Positions 45,701 to 53,548 of a stretch of DNA of 64,000 nt are shown in pieces. The notes beneath the pieces were generated by a model that did not search any database, had not been told where the DNA came from, and saw nothing but the letters and a program-made list of their open reading frames with translations. Numbering within the stretch: the stretch's first letter is position 1; the number at the start of each line of letters is the position of its first letter. The stretch is from the NCBI GenBank assembly GCA_039908095.1, contig JAMOBJ010000005.1, positions 1 to 64,000 on the forward strand, given 5' to 3'. The DNA is from Nitrospirae bacterium YQR-1. Lineage in GTDB: Bacteria; Nitrospirota; Thermodesulfovibrionia; Thermodesulfovibrionales; Magnetobacteriaceae. A program made the translations under genes and the position numbers.

Positions 45701-47512
45701 TTTCTTAAAAACCGCTATCGGAGATGCTGACTTTATATCATATATGTTTATGTGCCCGTCACTCATACCGGCGCAGATAGCTTTGCCGTCTTTGGTTACC
45801 GCAATGGCTGTGGGCTCTCTGAACTCGTCAAAATATGTCCTTTGCACTGAAAATCCGGGTAGATACCTATATACCGCATCATCTAAAGAGTCAGGCAGTT
45901 CCTTAAAGCGCTCTCTCATAGTGTCATAAAAGGCGCTATAGTCCTCTCCAAGTTCCCTGAGGCAATGGCAAAACCCTGTGGCCACTACCGGGTCCTCTTT
46001 CCCGTTATCTAAAAACCACTTGAAACTATCGGCTGCTTTTTTCAGGGAAATTGTATCATGTCTTGTTACCTCACGGGTAGCTATGGACAATGCCTGTAAT
46101 TTTAAAGCCTCCACTGATTCCTTACCCACGGATAAAACCTCGTTTATCAGATTAAGGGCATTGTACTCATCTCCATGAAAGAGGTGGAGTTTGCCCATCA
46201 GAAACTTCCCCTGTCCTGGGTGATGAATACTCTGAAGGTAGTTTGACATCTCAGATACGGCTGCATCCCCGGTCAACCGCCCTGTCTTACACTTAAGCAG
46301 GGTTAAGTTAAATGTGGCCTCCACATGTTCCGGCTCAATGGAGATGGCATCGTTCCAACTGTTTTCGGCTCTGTGTAACTGGTTAATGGTTGCATAAGAG
46401 ACGCCCTGATTGTTGAGGGAATCCGCCTTGAGTGTGTCGGATTTGGCCTCAGGGCGCGGATATGGTGTACCGGTTAAACGGCTGTATATGGAGATTAATC
46501 TGCTTGAGATTTCTTTAAAGCTGTCAGGCCTGCCGTTTGTGGTTTTAGCAAGGCATTCCTGCATAAGAGAGGACAGCTCGTCATCTATCTTTGCAGTCAG
46601 CTCAAGTGGGATTGGAGGCGGCTCTTTTGTGTGTTTTTTTTGCCATAACATAAGTTGATAAAAAATCACGGCTTGTCTTTCCTCATCAGTGAGAAGAAAC
46701 GGTCTGCGGCCACAAAATAATTCATAAAGTATGCAGCCGTAAGCATAGATGTCAGCAGGGATACCGGCAGTGTGTGCATTTTCAAACTGTTCGGGGGCCA
46801 TGTACTGAGGAGTGCCAAAGGGAACGCCTCCGATTGTCATAGTTTGCCACGGATTTAGCGAGTCCTCACCACTTTGCAGTTGGCTTGAAACGAGGTCTAT
46901 CATGCTCTTGTTTTTTTCTGATATGGTAAGAATTTCATCACTGCCCCAACTGCCTAATCCCACAAGGCCGAAGTCGGTAATCAATGCCGTGCCATATCTG
47001 CTCATAAGAATATTGGCGGGCTTAAGGTCTCTGTGAACAAGGCCGGTTTGAGCGGCTCCGTCCTCATCCGTCCACTTCAGTGAATGGGTATGGTCCATCC
47101 CGTAAGCTATTTGAATAGCAATGTCGAGTTTCTCGGTAAGAGTTGAAAAGCGTCCTTCTTTGAGCCATTTATCCATAGCTCCGGCATCAACGTATTCAAC
47201 AAAAAGGCGGGGAATTCCCTCCATAACTTGTACATAGTAGGCGGAGCAGATATTAGGGTGAATGCCCAGACTTATCCACGCCTCAGCTTCCCTGTAAAAA
47301 CGCTTAAGTCCCTCCTCGTTGGAAAGGACGGAAGGCAGCGGAGTCTTAACCGCCATCATTCTTCCGATTTCACGGTCGTAAACAAAATAGACCTCGCCCA
47401 TTCCGCCGCGGGCAAGGTTGCGCACCTCATATCTGTTATCTATTACATCGTTTTTAGACCAGAGTCCGCTCTCTTTGCCGGATATTGTTGACAGTTCCTT
47501 TTTGGTAGCCAT
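42734..47512 (-). CDS. Giant Ser/Thr kinase with TPR, about 14 WD40 repeats, membrane helix and HEAT repeats
   Basis: 1592 residues. An active-looking PknB-type kinase covers about residues 25-330: Gly-loop ARGGMGEV, K56 in MAVK, HRDLKPAN at 160-167, DFG at 180-182, GTPQYMAPE. A short TPR-like part (380-520) is followed by two WD40 blocks (about 560-880 and 960-1250) with repeated SGHT..I.AV..S.DG....S....I..W units. A single membrane helix lies at about 1327-1347, after basic KKK. The C-terminus (about 1360-1592) has HEAT-like repeats and would face the periplasm if the kinase is cytoplasmic. Targets are unknown. It is flanked upstream by repeat F. Confidence 0.9.
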   Translation of the reverse strand: MATKKELSTISGKESGLWSKNDVIDNRYEVRNLARGGMGEVYFVYDREIGRMMAVKTPLPSVLSNEEGLKRFYREAEAWISLGIHPNICSAYYVQVMEGIPRLFVEYVDAGAMDKWLKEGRFSTLTEKLDIAIQIAYGMDHTHSLKWTDEDGAAQTGLVHRDLKPANILMSRYGTALITDFGLVGLGSWGSDEILTISEKNKSMIDLVSSQLQSGEDSLNPWQTMTIGGVPFGTPQYMAPEQFENAHTAGIPADIYAYGCILYELFCGRRPFLLTDEERQAVIFYQLMLWQKKHTKEPPPIPLELTAKIDDELSSLMQECLAKTTNGRPDSFKEISSRLISIYSRLTGTPYPRPEAKSDTLKADSLNNQGVSYATINQLHRAENSWNDAISIEPEHVEATFNLTLLKCKTGRLTGDAAVSEMSNYLQSIHHPGQGKFLMGKLHLFHGDEYNALNLINEVLSVGKESVEALKLQALSIATREVTRHDTISLKKAADSFKWFLDNGKEDPVVATGFCHCLRELGEDYSAFYDTMRERFKELPDSLDDAVYRYLPGFSVQRTYFDEFREPTAIAVTKDGKAICAGMSDGHINIYDIKSASPIAVFKKNTAKITAIDINIKKDRIAAGYENGSINILNAGDGEVIHTFSGHTKTITAVRFLASTVYVISASTDGMILMWDMKNAKGAGAFKTEKKPVTALALSHDLKHVYTTHKGGPPCVWETKSGKLKNTFSGHSGGGSSIALSGNGQLAVTSGDREAVVILWDTETGKSIHTFSGHTGKVLYVGMSADGRFMLSADERNLRVWDMKSKLTYSIFKYRGPFKCAALGVGESKLAIAHNNEIMVVNYQNTYNLSYTLVTPATIREEEIRYEFSKRLTDAAAAINRSEFDAALNLTEGARSLTGYEYNAAAIELLTSIPIIYTRTLLRDGLKIRDFSQFKDSLNALAITSDGKYLIAGGNGGTVDSIEISTGKMTNITESTGRESIRTLAVDYTSGLVCFNSGKNNVRTWDIGNNKLQSDITVHCGPVNALALTSDGHYAFSASSERTIRLLDTLNGRYLGRFEESADEITTLALLKDEMTLISGTVNGLLIFWDSVTGKVKGSTEGHRGAINSISFSADGQYVLSGGDDGFVCIFSVKTMSRVKRHKISATEVLGAVFHPGGKYFTACTHDDTIYIYSVESGQPVVTLSGHKDGVNSLVFSRNGWYLYSAGRDATVIKWFLDWETAEGPDIYSNQTFNQMTTEYLHFAAQKREPSRAEAAEDAVGIAVLTAGIKSAGLEFLIDDTFSEKLKQTKAAYGKSAIMRPSLIQAEIAQKPAELEIKTRMEKKKLSMMTMALALFVAVLASAYFIYQNTVTRYSATEINKKEQEDNYFPIVTEALKSLERQTSGCKPAEIDSYRESYMVFIKKNRASVQASHPKSLENISCLISYRTDASVVKTLISEMIRTTDTADSQALGYLLTYMGNNALPALSAMLRDDGFVSGNKGGAKQIVFILSAIATNEAVNELLTLISEKPELTGITSPFLGKIFATGKIASPDALSVVESLLSNTDYKVRKDAVSALRYFKGSKAKELVAKGLSDLNSEVAGEAQKISEKF

Positions 47513-47533
47513 AAGAGAATCTTAATTTATCAC

Positions 47534-47678
47534 TTATACCAAGTTGCATTCATTCGATTAACTTTGTTGGCATCGTCGAAAGCTCCTTGACGTCTCCCCT
47601 AAAGGGGAATCCCCTGTAAGGGGAGGTGTCGCTTTCTCCTTGCCGCCTCGTTACTCTTTTGACTGCTACTTGGTATTA
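47534..47678. repeat. Dispersed palindromic element, copy F (full length)
   Basis: Nearly identical to copy E, with ends TTATACCAAGTTGCATTC and GACTGCTACTTGGTATTA and both CCCCTAAAGGGG and CCCCTGTAAGGGG hairpins. It separates the kinase/WD40 gene from the lipoprotein gene and supplies the last codons (LNTK) and TAG stop of the latter. Confidence 0.85.
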
Positions 47679-47992
47679 AGAGACAGGGCTCCGGTTTTTG
47701 GATCATAGAGATAGACTCCTTTATCTATTGTTACACCTGCAAACTGCTCCAATTCCGCAAGGTCCTTAGGGTATCTGCCTTCAGTTGAATTGAAGCTGCT
47801 GAGGGCTTTACGAAGGTTTTCCACCTCTGTTTTCTGTGCCAACTCCTTAGATTTGTCTAAGGCGTCCTTTCTGGATTTTGCCAGCTCCTGGATTTGGTCT
47901 GCGTGGCTTTTCTTATCAGCATCTTGTTCACTGCATGACAATATCAAAAAAACACTAAGCAGCAGCAACATTAATCTAACTATATTTTTCAT
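47666..47992 (-). CDS. Small lipoprotein of unknown function
   Basis: 108 residues. The lipobox LILSC follows a hydrophobic leader (MKNIVRLMLLLLSVFLILSC), with Cys20 as the lipidation site. A charged helix (ADQIQELAKSRKDALDKSKEL) is followed by the motif EGRYPKDLAELEQF, which occurs in pseudopilin-like and other periplasmic proteins. The end SLNTK and stop lie inside repeat copy F, so the native C-terminus may have been replaced. It lies between the two kinase genes; a sensing partner is a guess. Confidence 0.75.
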   Translation of the reverse strand: MKNIVRLMLLLLSVFLILSCSEQDADKKSHADQIQELAKSRKDALDKSKELAQKTEVENLRKALSSFNSTEGRYPKDLAELEQFAGVTIDKGVYLYDPKTGALSLNTK

Positions 47993-48016
47993 TTTATCCC
48001 TCCAACGATAAGTTCT

Positions 48017-49534
48017 CTACTTCCAACCTTCCTTTTCCATCACCTTCTCTAATAAAAATCTTAACGAGTTTGCATCCTGATAACTTTCCTCGATGTCTTT
48101 TGTAACTGCCTTATCAACGATTGCTGCCAGGGCCTCAGGAATATCGGCTCTGCGTTGAAGTATCGGAACAGGGCGGTCTTCTAAAACAATATCAACTGGA
48201 TGTCTTTGAAAATTATCGTCACCGGCGGCCATTTTTTGTGCAATATCCGCAGGTATATTAACTGTATATTTGCCTGTCAGCATGAAATAAAGAGTGACGG
48301 CTGCGGCATAGACATCAACCGGAGGCTTTGAATACTTGTAGTTTTTAATAAGTTCCGGGGACATGTACATGAGGGAACCGGCAAAACCGCCGTGAGTTCT
48401 GGTTATATCGAAAGAGGATTCCCCTGCTTTTTCAAAAGACTTGGCAAGACCGTAATCACAAATCTTTGCAACAAAAGAGCCGTCCTGATTTGGCAGTGAC
48501 AGCAGAATATTGGAAGGTTTAATGTCTCTGTGGATGAAGCCCCTGCTATGCAGGGCATTAAGTCCCTTAAGGATTTCAACAGTAATCGAGCAGGCTGACT
48601 TCGGAGAGAGACACTTATCGGGGGTGTTTTTCATAAGCTGTAACACATCCCCTCCGGGCAAAAATTCGGTAACAAAATAGTATGTGGAGCCGACAGCATC
48701 CTTATCAGTAATGGCAATGAGGTTAGGATGAATAACCTCCGACTGAACAGCCATTTCACGTTCAAAGAGTTTCATCCGTTTGGGGTCATCCAGGGCGGAA
48801 GGATGAATTTTTTTTATTGCACACACCCTGCCGGTACTTCTGTGAACAGCCTTATAGACGATACCCATCCCGCCCCTTCCCAACTCCCCGATGGTTGCAT
48901 AGATGTCGTCATACTCAAAACTCTGGGTTTTATTTTCAAGTGTGTTGGTACAATTCGGACAGAGATACAGAGACAGCAGAAAATCAAATGCTGCGCCGTC
49001 AAAATTAGCACGTTCTGAGACATCTTTAGAGCACCGGTTGCACAAAAAAGTTTTCAAAGCTGGAATATCTATTCTGGAATCCGGATTGAAGTCAGCCTTT
49101 TCCATTGTATCAAGCTCATTTTCCATGCAGTCGGCGCACAAAGGGCTGCCGGTATTTGATTTATTGTTATAACTAACCACATTGACAATTTCTATGCCGC
49201 ACAACCTGCAGAAAACAGGGCTTGAGTCAGTTTTTTCAATGGTTACTCTAATCAAAGCATCTCCGATTTTTATTACATCCATAGTATTCAGAGTTTTAGA
49301 AGATATGCTCTTGCCGTTAACAATAGTGCCGTTTTTACTGGCTAAATCGCTGACAACACATTGCTCTGAGCGAAACTCAAATTTGCAGTGGCTGCGGGAA
49401 ATTGATCCATCGGCGGTTGTTAACTGCAAGTTGGCATTTTTAGAGCGTCCAACGATTATTGTGTCAAATTGATTGAATGTAAATAGTTTACCCTTCTGAG
49501 GACCTTCCAATATTTCAACTTTAATTGCCGGCAT
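48017..49534 (-). CDS. FHA - zinc-ribbon - Ser/Thr kinase protein
   Basis: 505 residues. An FHA domain (about residues 1-100; VGRSKNANLQL, ISRSHCKF, DLASKNGTIVNG) binds phosphothreonine. Two short Cys clusters follow, FCRLCG..LCADC (109-136) and LCNRCSK..LCPNC (165-195). The kinase (about 208-505) has the Gly-loop GRGGMGIV, K241 in CAIKK, HRDIKPSN, and CDYGLAK in place of DFG, then SLMYMSPE. DYG occurs in some active kinases. No membrane helix is seen. It lies 3 bp after the 88-residue membrane protein gene. It may be activated by, or act on, the neighbouring giant kinase. Confidence 0.9.
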   Translation of the reverse strand: MPAIKVEILEGPQKGKLFTFNQFDTIIVGRSKNANLQLTTADGSISRSHCKFEFRSEQCVVSDLASKNGTIVNGKSISSKTLNTMDVIKIGDALIRVTIEKTDSSPVFCRLCGIEIVNVVSYNNKSNTGSPLCADCMENELDTMEKADFNPDSRIDIPALKTFLCNRCSKDVSERANFDGAAFDFLLSLYLCPNCTNTLENKTQSFEYDDIYATIGELGRGGMGIVYKAVHRSTGRVCAIKKIHPSALDDPKRMKLFEREMAVQSEVIHPNLIAITDKDAVGSTYYFVTEFLPGGDVLQLMKNTPDKCLSPKSACSITVEILKGLNALHSRGFIHRDIKPSNILLSLPNQDGSFVAKICDYGLAKSFEKAGESSFDITRTHGGFAGSLMYMSPELIKNYKYSKPPVDVYAAAVTLYFMLTGKYTVNIPADIAQKMAAGDDNFQRHPVDIVLEDRPVPILQRRADIPEALAAIVDKAVTKDIEESYQDANSLRFLLEKVMEKEGWK

Positions 49535-49537
49535 GTC

Positions 49538-49804
49538 TTAGGGCTCTCTTTCCTTAGTAATACCTATGAGCGGTTTTATTTTATCCAGCAGTTGAGATAT
49601 TCTGTATTGGCGGAGGTTTGATCTTCCTAAGAGCAGTATAAAAATAATCAGCACAAAGCGTGGTCCGTTTAAGTCTTTGCTGATTAGGTGGTAACTCAGC
49701 AGCCCAAGCCCCATCACTGTGCTTGATATGCTAAAGACAAGAAAGTATTTCTTTCTTTTTATTAAACGATTGATACACTGCGTATCTTTAACATCCAAAG
49801 ACAT
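49538..49804 (-). CDS. Small two-helix membrane protein of unknown function
   Basis: 88 residues with hydrophobic segments at about 20-42 (YFLVFSISSTVMGLGLLSYHL) and 48-60 (RFVLIIFILLLG), and basic ends. It is 3 bp from the FHA-kinase start. No family is recognised. It could anchor or regulate the kinase pair. Confidence 0.6.
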   Translation of the reverse strand: MSLDVKDTQCINRLIKRKKYFLVFSISSTVMGLGLLSYHLISKDLNGPRFVLIIFILLLGRSNLRQYRISQLLDKIKPLIGITKEREP

Positions 49805-49897
49805 AACTCACCCTTATTTTGCGCAATATATAATGTTTTTCAAAATCCTATAAACAGTATAGCCTATTTTTTTAAGTAAAATCAAATTACGGGGAAG

Positions 49898-49935
49898 TAA
49901 TTCCAATTCTAATTCAAAAGTAAACGCAGGCGTAG
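49898..49935. repeat. Half copy G of the dispersed element
   Basis: TAATTCCAATTCTAATTCAAAAGT, then AACGCAGGCG, is the variant end seen in copy A. The core and other end are missing. It is followed at once by a C-rich stretch and the 48-bp inverted repeat. Confidence 0.65.
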
Positions 49936-49951
49936 CCTTCCCCCCATCCGC

Positions 49952-50052
49952 CTGCTATGTTGAAATGTCAAGCCTTCTTTTTTTTCTTTTCTAAATTTTT
50001 GGAGAAAATTTAGAAAAGAAAAAAAAGAAGGCTTGACATTTCAACATAGCAG
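49952..50052. repeat. Perfect 48-bp inverted repeat with 5-nt loop
   Basis: The arms at 49952-49999 and 50005-50052 are exact complements, beginning CTGCTATGTTGAAATG and including CAAGCCTTC, eight T and TTCTAAATTTT. The loop is TGGAG. It lies between the tupC stop (50071) and the 88-residue gene, and next to half copy G. It could be a strong transcription stop, a replication-fork hairpin, or the end of a mobile element. No such arms are found elsewhere in the window. Confidence 0.9.
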
Positions 50053-50070
50053 TTAACTACATAAGCATTT

Positions 50071-50727
50071 TTATTTATTTTCATCAACAGTCCTGCCGTT
50101 TCTTATAACTAACACAGTATCACAAATCTGTTCTTTGATCTTGTCGTCATGTGTGGCAATAAGGATTGTGGTTTTTAAATTGTTTTTTATTTCTGTCAAA
50201 ATATCTTTTATTATTTCATAATTTTGGGCGTCAATTCCGTTTGTGGGTTCATCGAGAAACAGAAACTCAGGGTTTATAGCCAGCGCCCGCGCTATGCCCA
50301 TTCGGGCGGTCTCACCGGTAGATAGTGTAAGGGCATTTTGACGGGCTTTCGTTTTGAGTCCCACCATATCGAGTGTTTCATTTACTATACCGCCGGTATC
50401 ACTAATATTTCGTACTTTTAACCCATATGCTACGTTTTTATAAACTGTGGTGTTAAACACCCCAACTTCCGGCAAAAGCAGAGTCATACGTCTTTTAAGG
50501 TTAATATCCTGCCGGAGTATTTTATCGCCTGAGCTGTAAACAACTGTACCGGTATCCGCCTTTTCAATGAGCGCACAGATTCTTAGCAGTGTTGACTTCC
50601 CTGCACCGTTTTCGCCGACTATGCCGTAGCACATAGAGGGTTCAAACCGGTAGCTGATACCCCGCAGTACCTCCCTGCCGCCATATGATTTATGAATATC
50701 TTTAATGCTAAGGCTGAGCTTAATCAT
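50071..50727 (-). CDS. tupC: Tungstate ABC transporter ATPase
   Basis: 218 residues from ATG 50727. Walker A GENGAGKSTLLRICA, signature LSTGETARMGIARAL, Walker B FLFLDEPTNGID and the ATHDDK switch are intact. The start at 50727 follows AGGTGAT and fits the family; a longer frame starting upstream overlaps tupB. It pairs with tupB (2-bp spacing) and tupA. Confidence 0.87.
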   Translation of the reverse strand: MIKLSLSIKDIHKSYGGREVLRGISYRFEPSMCYGIVGENGAGKSTLLRICALIEKADTGTVVYSSGDKILRQDINLKRRMTLLLPEVGVFNTTVYKNVAYGLKVRNISDTGGIVNETLDMVGLKTKARQNALTLSTGETARMGIARALAINPEFLFLDEPTNGIDAQNYEIIKDILTEIKNNLKTTILIATHDDKIKEQICDTVLVIRNGRTVDENK

Positions 50728-50728
50728 A

Positions 50729-51460
50729 TCACCTGATATCAAAAAAGCCCCTTTTATCTTGTGAGGAGTGAATATGCCGGTTTTGAATTTTGCTGACAAG
50801 CGCATTAATAATAAGTGAAACACTAAGCAGCACAATACCTAAAGCAAGCGCTAATTCAAAATTCCCTTTATCAGTCTCAAGCACTATGGCTGTGGTCATA
50901 ACGCGTGTAACGCCAAGGATATTTCCTCCGACAATCAAAATCGCACCGACTTCAGATATAACCCTGCCAAAGGCGGCCATTACAGCCGTGATGATTCCAA
51001 AGCGCGCCTCTTTGATTATGGTTAACGCTTTTTGAAATTCAGTTGCCCCAAGGGTTTCACAAAGAACCCCTAAGCGAGGGTTTACCTCCCGTATGGCAGA
51101 TGCGCTTATGGCGCACACATGGGGAAATGCCAAAATGCTCTGTGCTATAACCATTGCATACGGGGTATAGAGGATACTGAGAAACCCCAGGGGGCCTCGT
51201 CTTGAAAGGAAAAGATACAAAAGTAAACCGACCATCACCGGAGGAAGCCCAAGAAGCGCATTTACTATGCCAAAAAGAGTGTTTCTTAGAGGAAACTTCT
51301 GCAGAGCCATAAAAGCTCCAACTGGAAGGCCGATTAAAGACGCTAAAACAAGCGCCCCGCCGGATACCTTGAAAGACAATACTATAATATCTGTAAAGCT
51401 CTTATCCAAAGAAACGATAAGATAAAAAGCCCTGACTAACGATTTTAATATTGTTTCCAA
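50729..51460 (-). CDS. tupB: Tungstate ABC transporter permease
   Basis: 243 residues, six predicted membrane segments. The coupling loop EVNPRLGVLCETLGATEFQKALTII and the TRVMTTAIVLETDKGNFELAL region are TupB/ModB-like. It starts 6 bp after tupA. Tungstate rather than molybdate is inferred from the tupA neighbour. Confidence 0.87.
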   Translation of the reverse strand: METILKSLVRAFYLIVSLDKSFTDIIVLSFKVSGGALVLASLIGLPVGAFMALQKFPLRNTLFGIVNALLGLPPVMVGLLLYLFLSRRGPLGFLSILYTPYAMVIAQSILAFPHVCAISASAIREVNPRLGVLCETLGATEFQKALTIIKEARFGIITAVMAAFGRVISEVGAILIVGGNILGVTRVMTTAIVLETDKGNFELALALGIVLLSVSLIINALVSKIQNRHIHSSQDKRGFFDIR

Positions 51461-51466
51461 TAGAGA

Positions 51467-52297
51467 TTATTTTTTCTCTATACTAAAAAAAAGCTGATTT
51501 CCCGCTGAATCCTTAAATTCCCTGATAGTATCAGTGCCTTCCTGTGAGGTCAGCCAATTTATAAATCCCATGGCCTCTTTGTATTTAACTGAGGGATTTT
51601 TCTGAGGGTTTACCGCCATTACGCTGTAGTAATTTATAAGTGCAGGGTCTCCCTCTAATAGCAGGGTTAGTTCCGGTTTATCTCTACTGGCAAGCCACGT
51701 GGATCTGTCTGTAATAGTATAGGCAAGTTTTTCAAAAGTCAGACGCAGTGTTTTAGACATTCCCTGTCCTGACTCCAAATACCACGACTGCCCTTTGGGG
51801 TCAACACCTGCCACTTTCCATATGCTGAGTTCTTTAACATGGGTGCCGGAATTATCCCCGCGTGAAATGAACAAGCTGCCGGATTTTGAAATTTTATCAA
51901 AACCTTCCGAGGCTTTTTTAGTTCCTTTGATTTTGGCAGGGTCATATGCCGGGCCGACTATGATGAAGTCATTGTACATAAATTCCATTCTATTTATAAA
52001 ATATCCTTCCTGTACTGCTTTAAGCTCAAGGTCCTTAGCGTGGGCAAAAACAAAATCAGCATCTCCTCGTTTACCTATCTCTATGGCGGCACCGCTTCCC
52101 ACCGCCACAATATCCACCCGTATGCCGGTCTTTTTCTTAAACAGCGGAAGAATGTGCTCAAGCAGGCCTGAATTTTGTAAACTTGTCGTTGTAGCACATC
52201 TGATTGAGGTCTCCGCATTCAGACAATTTGCAGTTAAGGTAAAACAGGCTGAAATTAAAACTATAAGTAAAATAAATACCGATTTTTTAGATGTCAT
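51467..52297 (-). CDS. tupA: Tungstate-binding periplasmic protein
   Basis: 276 residues. A signal peptide (about 1-28; VFILLIVLISACFTLTA) precedes RCATTTSLQNSGLLE. The TTTS motif binds the oxoanion in TupA. AVGSGAAIEIGKRGDADFVFAHA and FISRGDNSGTH are also family marks. An internal Cys at residue 18 (ISAC) leaves lipid anchoring possible. It is the first gene of the operon, with a good SD (AAGGAG) 8 nt up and a long hairpin just before it. Confidence 0.9.
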   Translation of the reverse strand: MTSKKSVFILLIVLISACFTLTANCLNAETSIRCATTTSLQNSGLLEHILPLFKKKTGIRVDIVAVGSGAAIEIGKRGDADFVFAHAKDLELKAVQEGYFINRMEFMYNDFIIVGPAYDPAKIKGTKKASEGFDKISKSGSLFISRGDNSGTHVKELSIWKVAGVDPKGQSWYLESGQGMSKTLRLTFEKLAYTITDRSTWLASRDKPELTLLLEGDPALINYYSVMAVNPQKNPSVKYKEAMGFINWLTSQEGTDTIREFKDSAGNQLFFSIEKK

Positions 52298-52310
52298 AAT
52301 GGCTGCTCCT

Positions 52311-52347
52311 TAACGAATAAAGCGGAATCGCTCCGCTTTATTCGTTA
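52311..52347 (-). promoter_or_regulatory. 16-bp perfect hairpin directly upstream of tupA's SD
   Basis: TAACGAATAAAGCGGA and TCCGCTTTATTCGTTA are exact complements around ATCGC. On the minus strand the hairpin ends where the AAGGAG of tupA begins. It may control tupA translation or stop read-through from dsrE2; only a mixed tail, not a T-run, follows. Confidence 0.65.
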
Positions 52348-52409
52348 CAAAACATTATGTGTTCCCACCCTACTTAAGTTAAAACTGTATCCTTAACTTT
52401 TGTTTAATA

Positions 52410-52898
52410 TTATATAAACAAACTTATATTGGCATCAAGTGCAAAATTCAAAAACTCAGCTGCTCCTGCAAGAACAACACCATCTATGAGGTCATCCTTT
52501 GTAAGACCTGTCATCTCAAGTGTGGGAGTGCAGGCTATCATTCTGACATCTACCTCGCGGCAGGCATCAAGAAGCTCAGGGATTGTCGGCCAGTTGATTT
52601 TCTTTATCATGCTTTTCATCATCATAGTTGCCATAGGGGTCATACCAGGCAACATTCCGATTATGTTAGGCATCGGAACCGGAGATGGCATTGCAGGGTT
52701 GCCTATAGGAGCTACCTGAAGATTACGATTCTTTTTCTTATTTACTATATCCACACCATAAAGTGTAAAAAATATCTGTACATCAACATCCATAGCTGCG
52801 GCGGTAGAGGCAAGAATTAACGGAGGGTAGGCCATATCCAACGTACCCTTGCTTGCTATTATTGCCATTTTCTTTTTTTGTGCTGCCATAATTAACAT
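52410..52898 (-). CDS. DsrE2-family (DsrE/F-like) protein
   Basis: 162 residues. IIASKGTLDMAYPPLILASTAAAMDVDVQIFFT and LDACREVDVRMIACTPTLEMTGL mark the DsrE/DsrF/DrsH-like fold; the Cys in MIACTPT is in the usual active position. DsrE2 forms are often membrane-associated; here a Met/Pro-rich insert (GMLPGMTPMATMMMKS) may supply this. It likely carries sulfane sulfur. AGGAGG lies 2 nt before ATG 52898 and 11 nt before a second ATG at 52889, so the start is uncertain by three codons. Confidence 0.85.
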   Translation of the reverse strand: MLIMAAQKKKMAIIASKGTLDMAYPPLILASTAAAMDVDVQIFFTLYGVDIVNKKKNRNLQVAPIGNPAMPSPVPMPNIIGMLPGMTPMATMMMKSMIKKINWPTIPELLDACREVDVRMIACTPTLEMTGLTKDDLIDGVVLAGAAEFLNFALDANISLFI

Positions 52899-53005
52899 AT
52901 CCTCCTGTATTTATTTTTATTTGTAGTAATTTTAAAATTGCCTCTTTGGTTATAGCATTTTTATTATTGTTATGTCAACAAAATTGTCTGTAATTAAAAA
53001 AATGT

Positions 53006-53548
53006 TTATTGAATAAATGCCCTTATAGCTTCCTGTACTTTTTCAACACTGACCTTAGTGTTGTAACAAGGGCCAAAGGGCCTTTCGTTATGTACTCCAA
53101 TAACAGGAAGCGGATGTGAGTCGGCAATCCCACTGCTTAAATCACGCTGGCAGGCAACGGCCACAATAGCGTCCGGCCTTATGTCTTTTACCAGTTTTCT
53201 TGCTATAGAGCCGCCTGTTGCCACATAGAGTTTAAGATTACACTCCTCAGCCACTGTTATTAAATCTTTGACATTACACCTGCCACACCTCTTACAGTTG
53301 TTTATATCATTGGTGATTCTTATGTCGCATTTGTCAATCTGAAGACAATGAGGAAGCATAATTAATAGTTTTGACGTCTTAATGCCGAGTTTCTTCACAA
53401 GTTTATTGTTCAGATTTATAATAAAGTCCTGAAATGATTCTTTTTTGCTTTTTATGAATGCCCCCAGCAACATAAGAAACGGATATAGTATTTTTAGTGT
53501 AAAGGCACGCAGAAATCTTATCCACAGGATTTTAAGTTTAACCCACAT
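53006..53548 (-). CDS. DUF116-domain protein
   Basis: 180 residues. An N-terminal hydrophobic region (about 10-35) is followed by the DUF116 part: LPHCLQIDKCDIRITNDINNCKRCGRCNVKDL with several Cys, ATGGSIARKLV, and VAVACQRDLSSGI. Metal or Fe-S binding is likely. In other genomes it follows def-fmt, as here, and its start overlaps the fmt stop by 11 bp. Function unknown. Confidence 0.85.
   Translation of the reverse strand: MWVKLKILWIRFLRAFTLKILYPFLMLLGAFIKSKKESFQDFIINLNNKLVKKLGIKTSKLLIMLPHCLQIDKCDIRITNDINNCKRCGRCNVKDLITVAEECNLKLYVATGGSIARKLVKDIRPDAIVAVACQRDLSSGIADSHPLPVIGVHNERPFGPCYNTKVSVEKVQEAIRAFIQ

Noticed and set aside
42734..47512. Several plus-strand frames of 60-134 codons inside the giant kinase gene
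   Set aside because: They are antisense shadows of a continuous, repeat-containing coding sequence.
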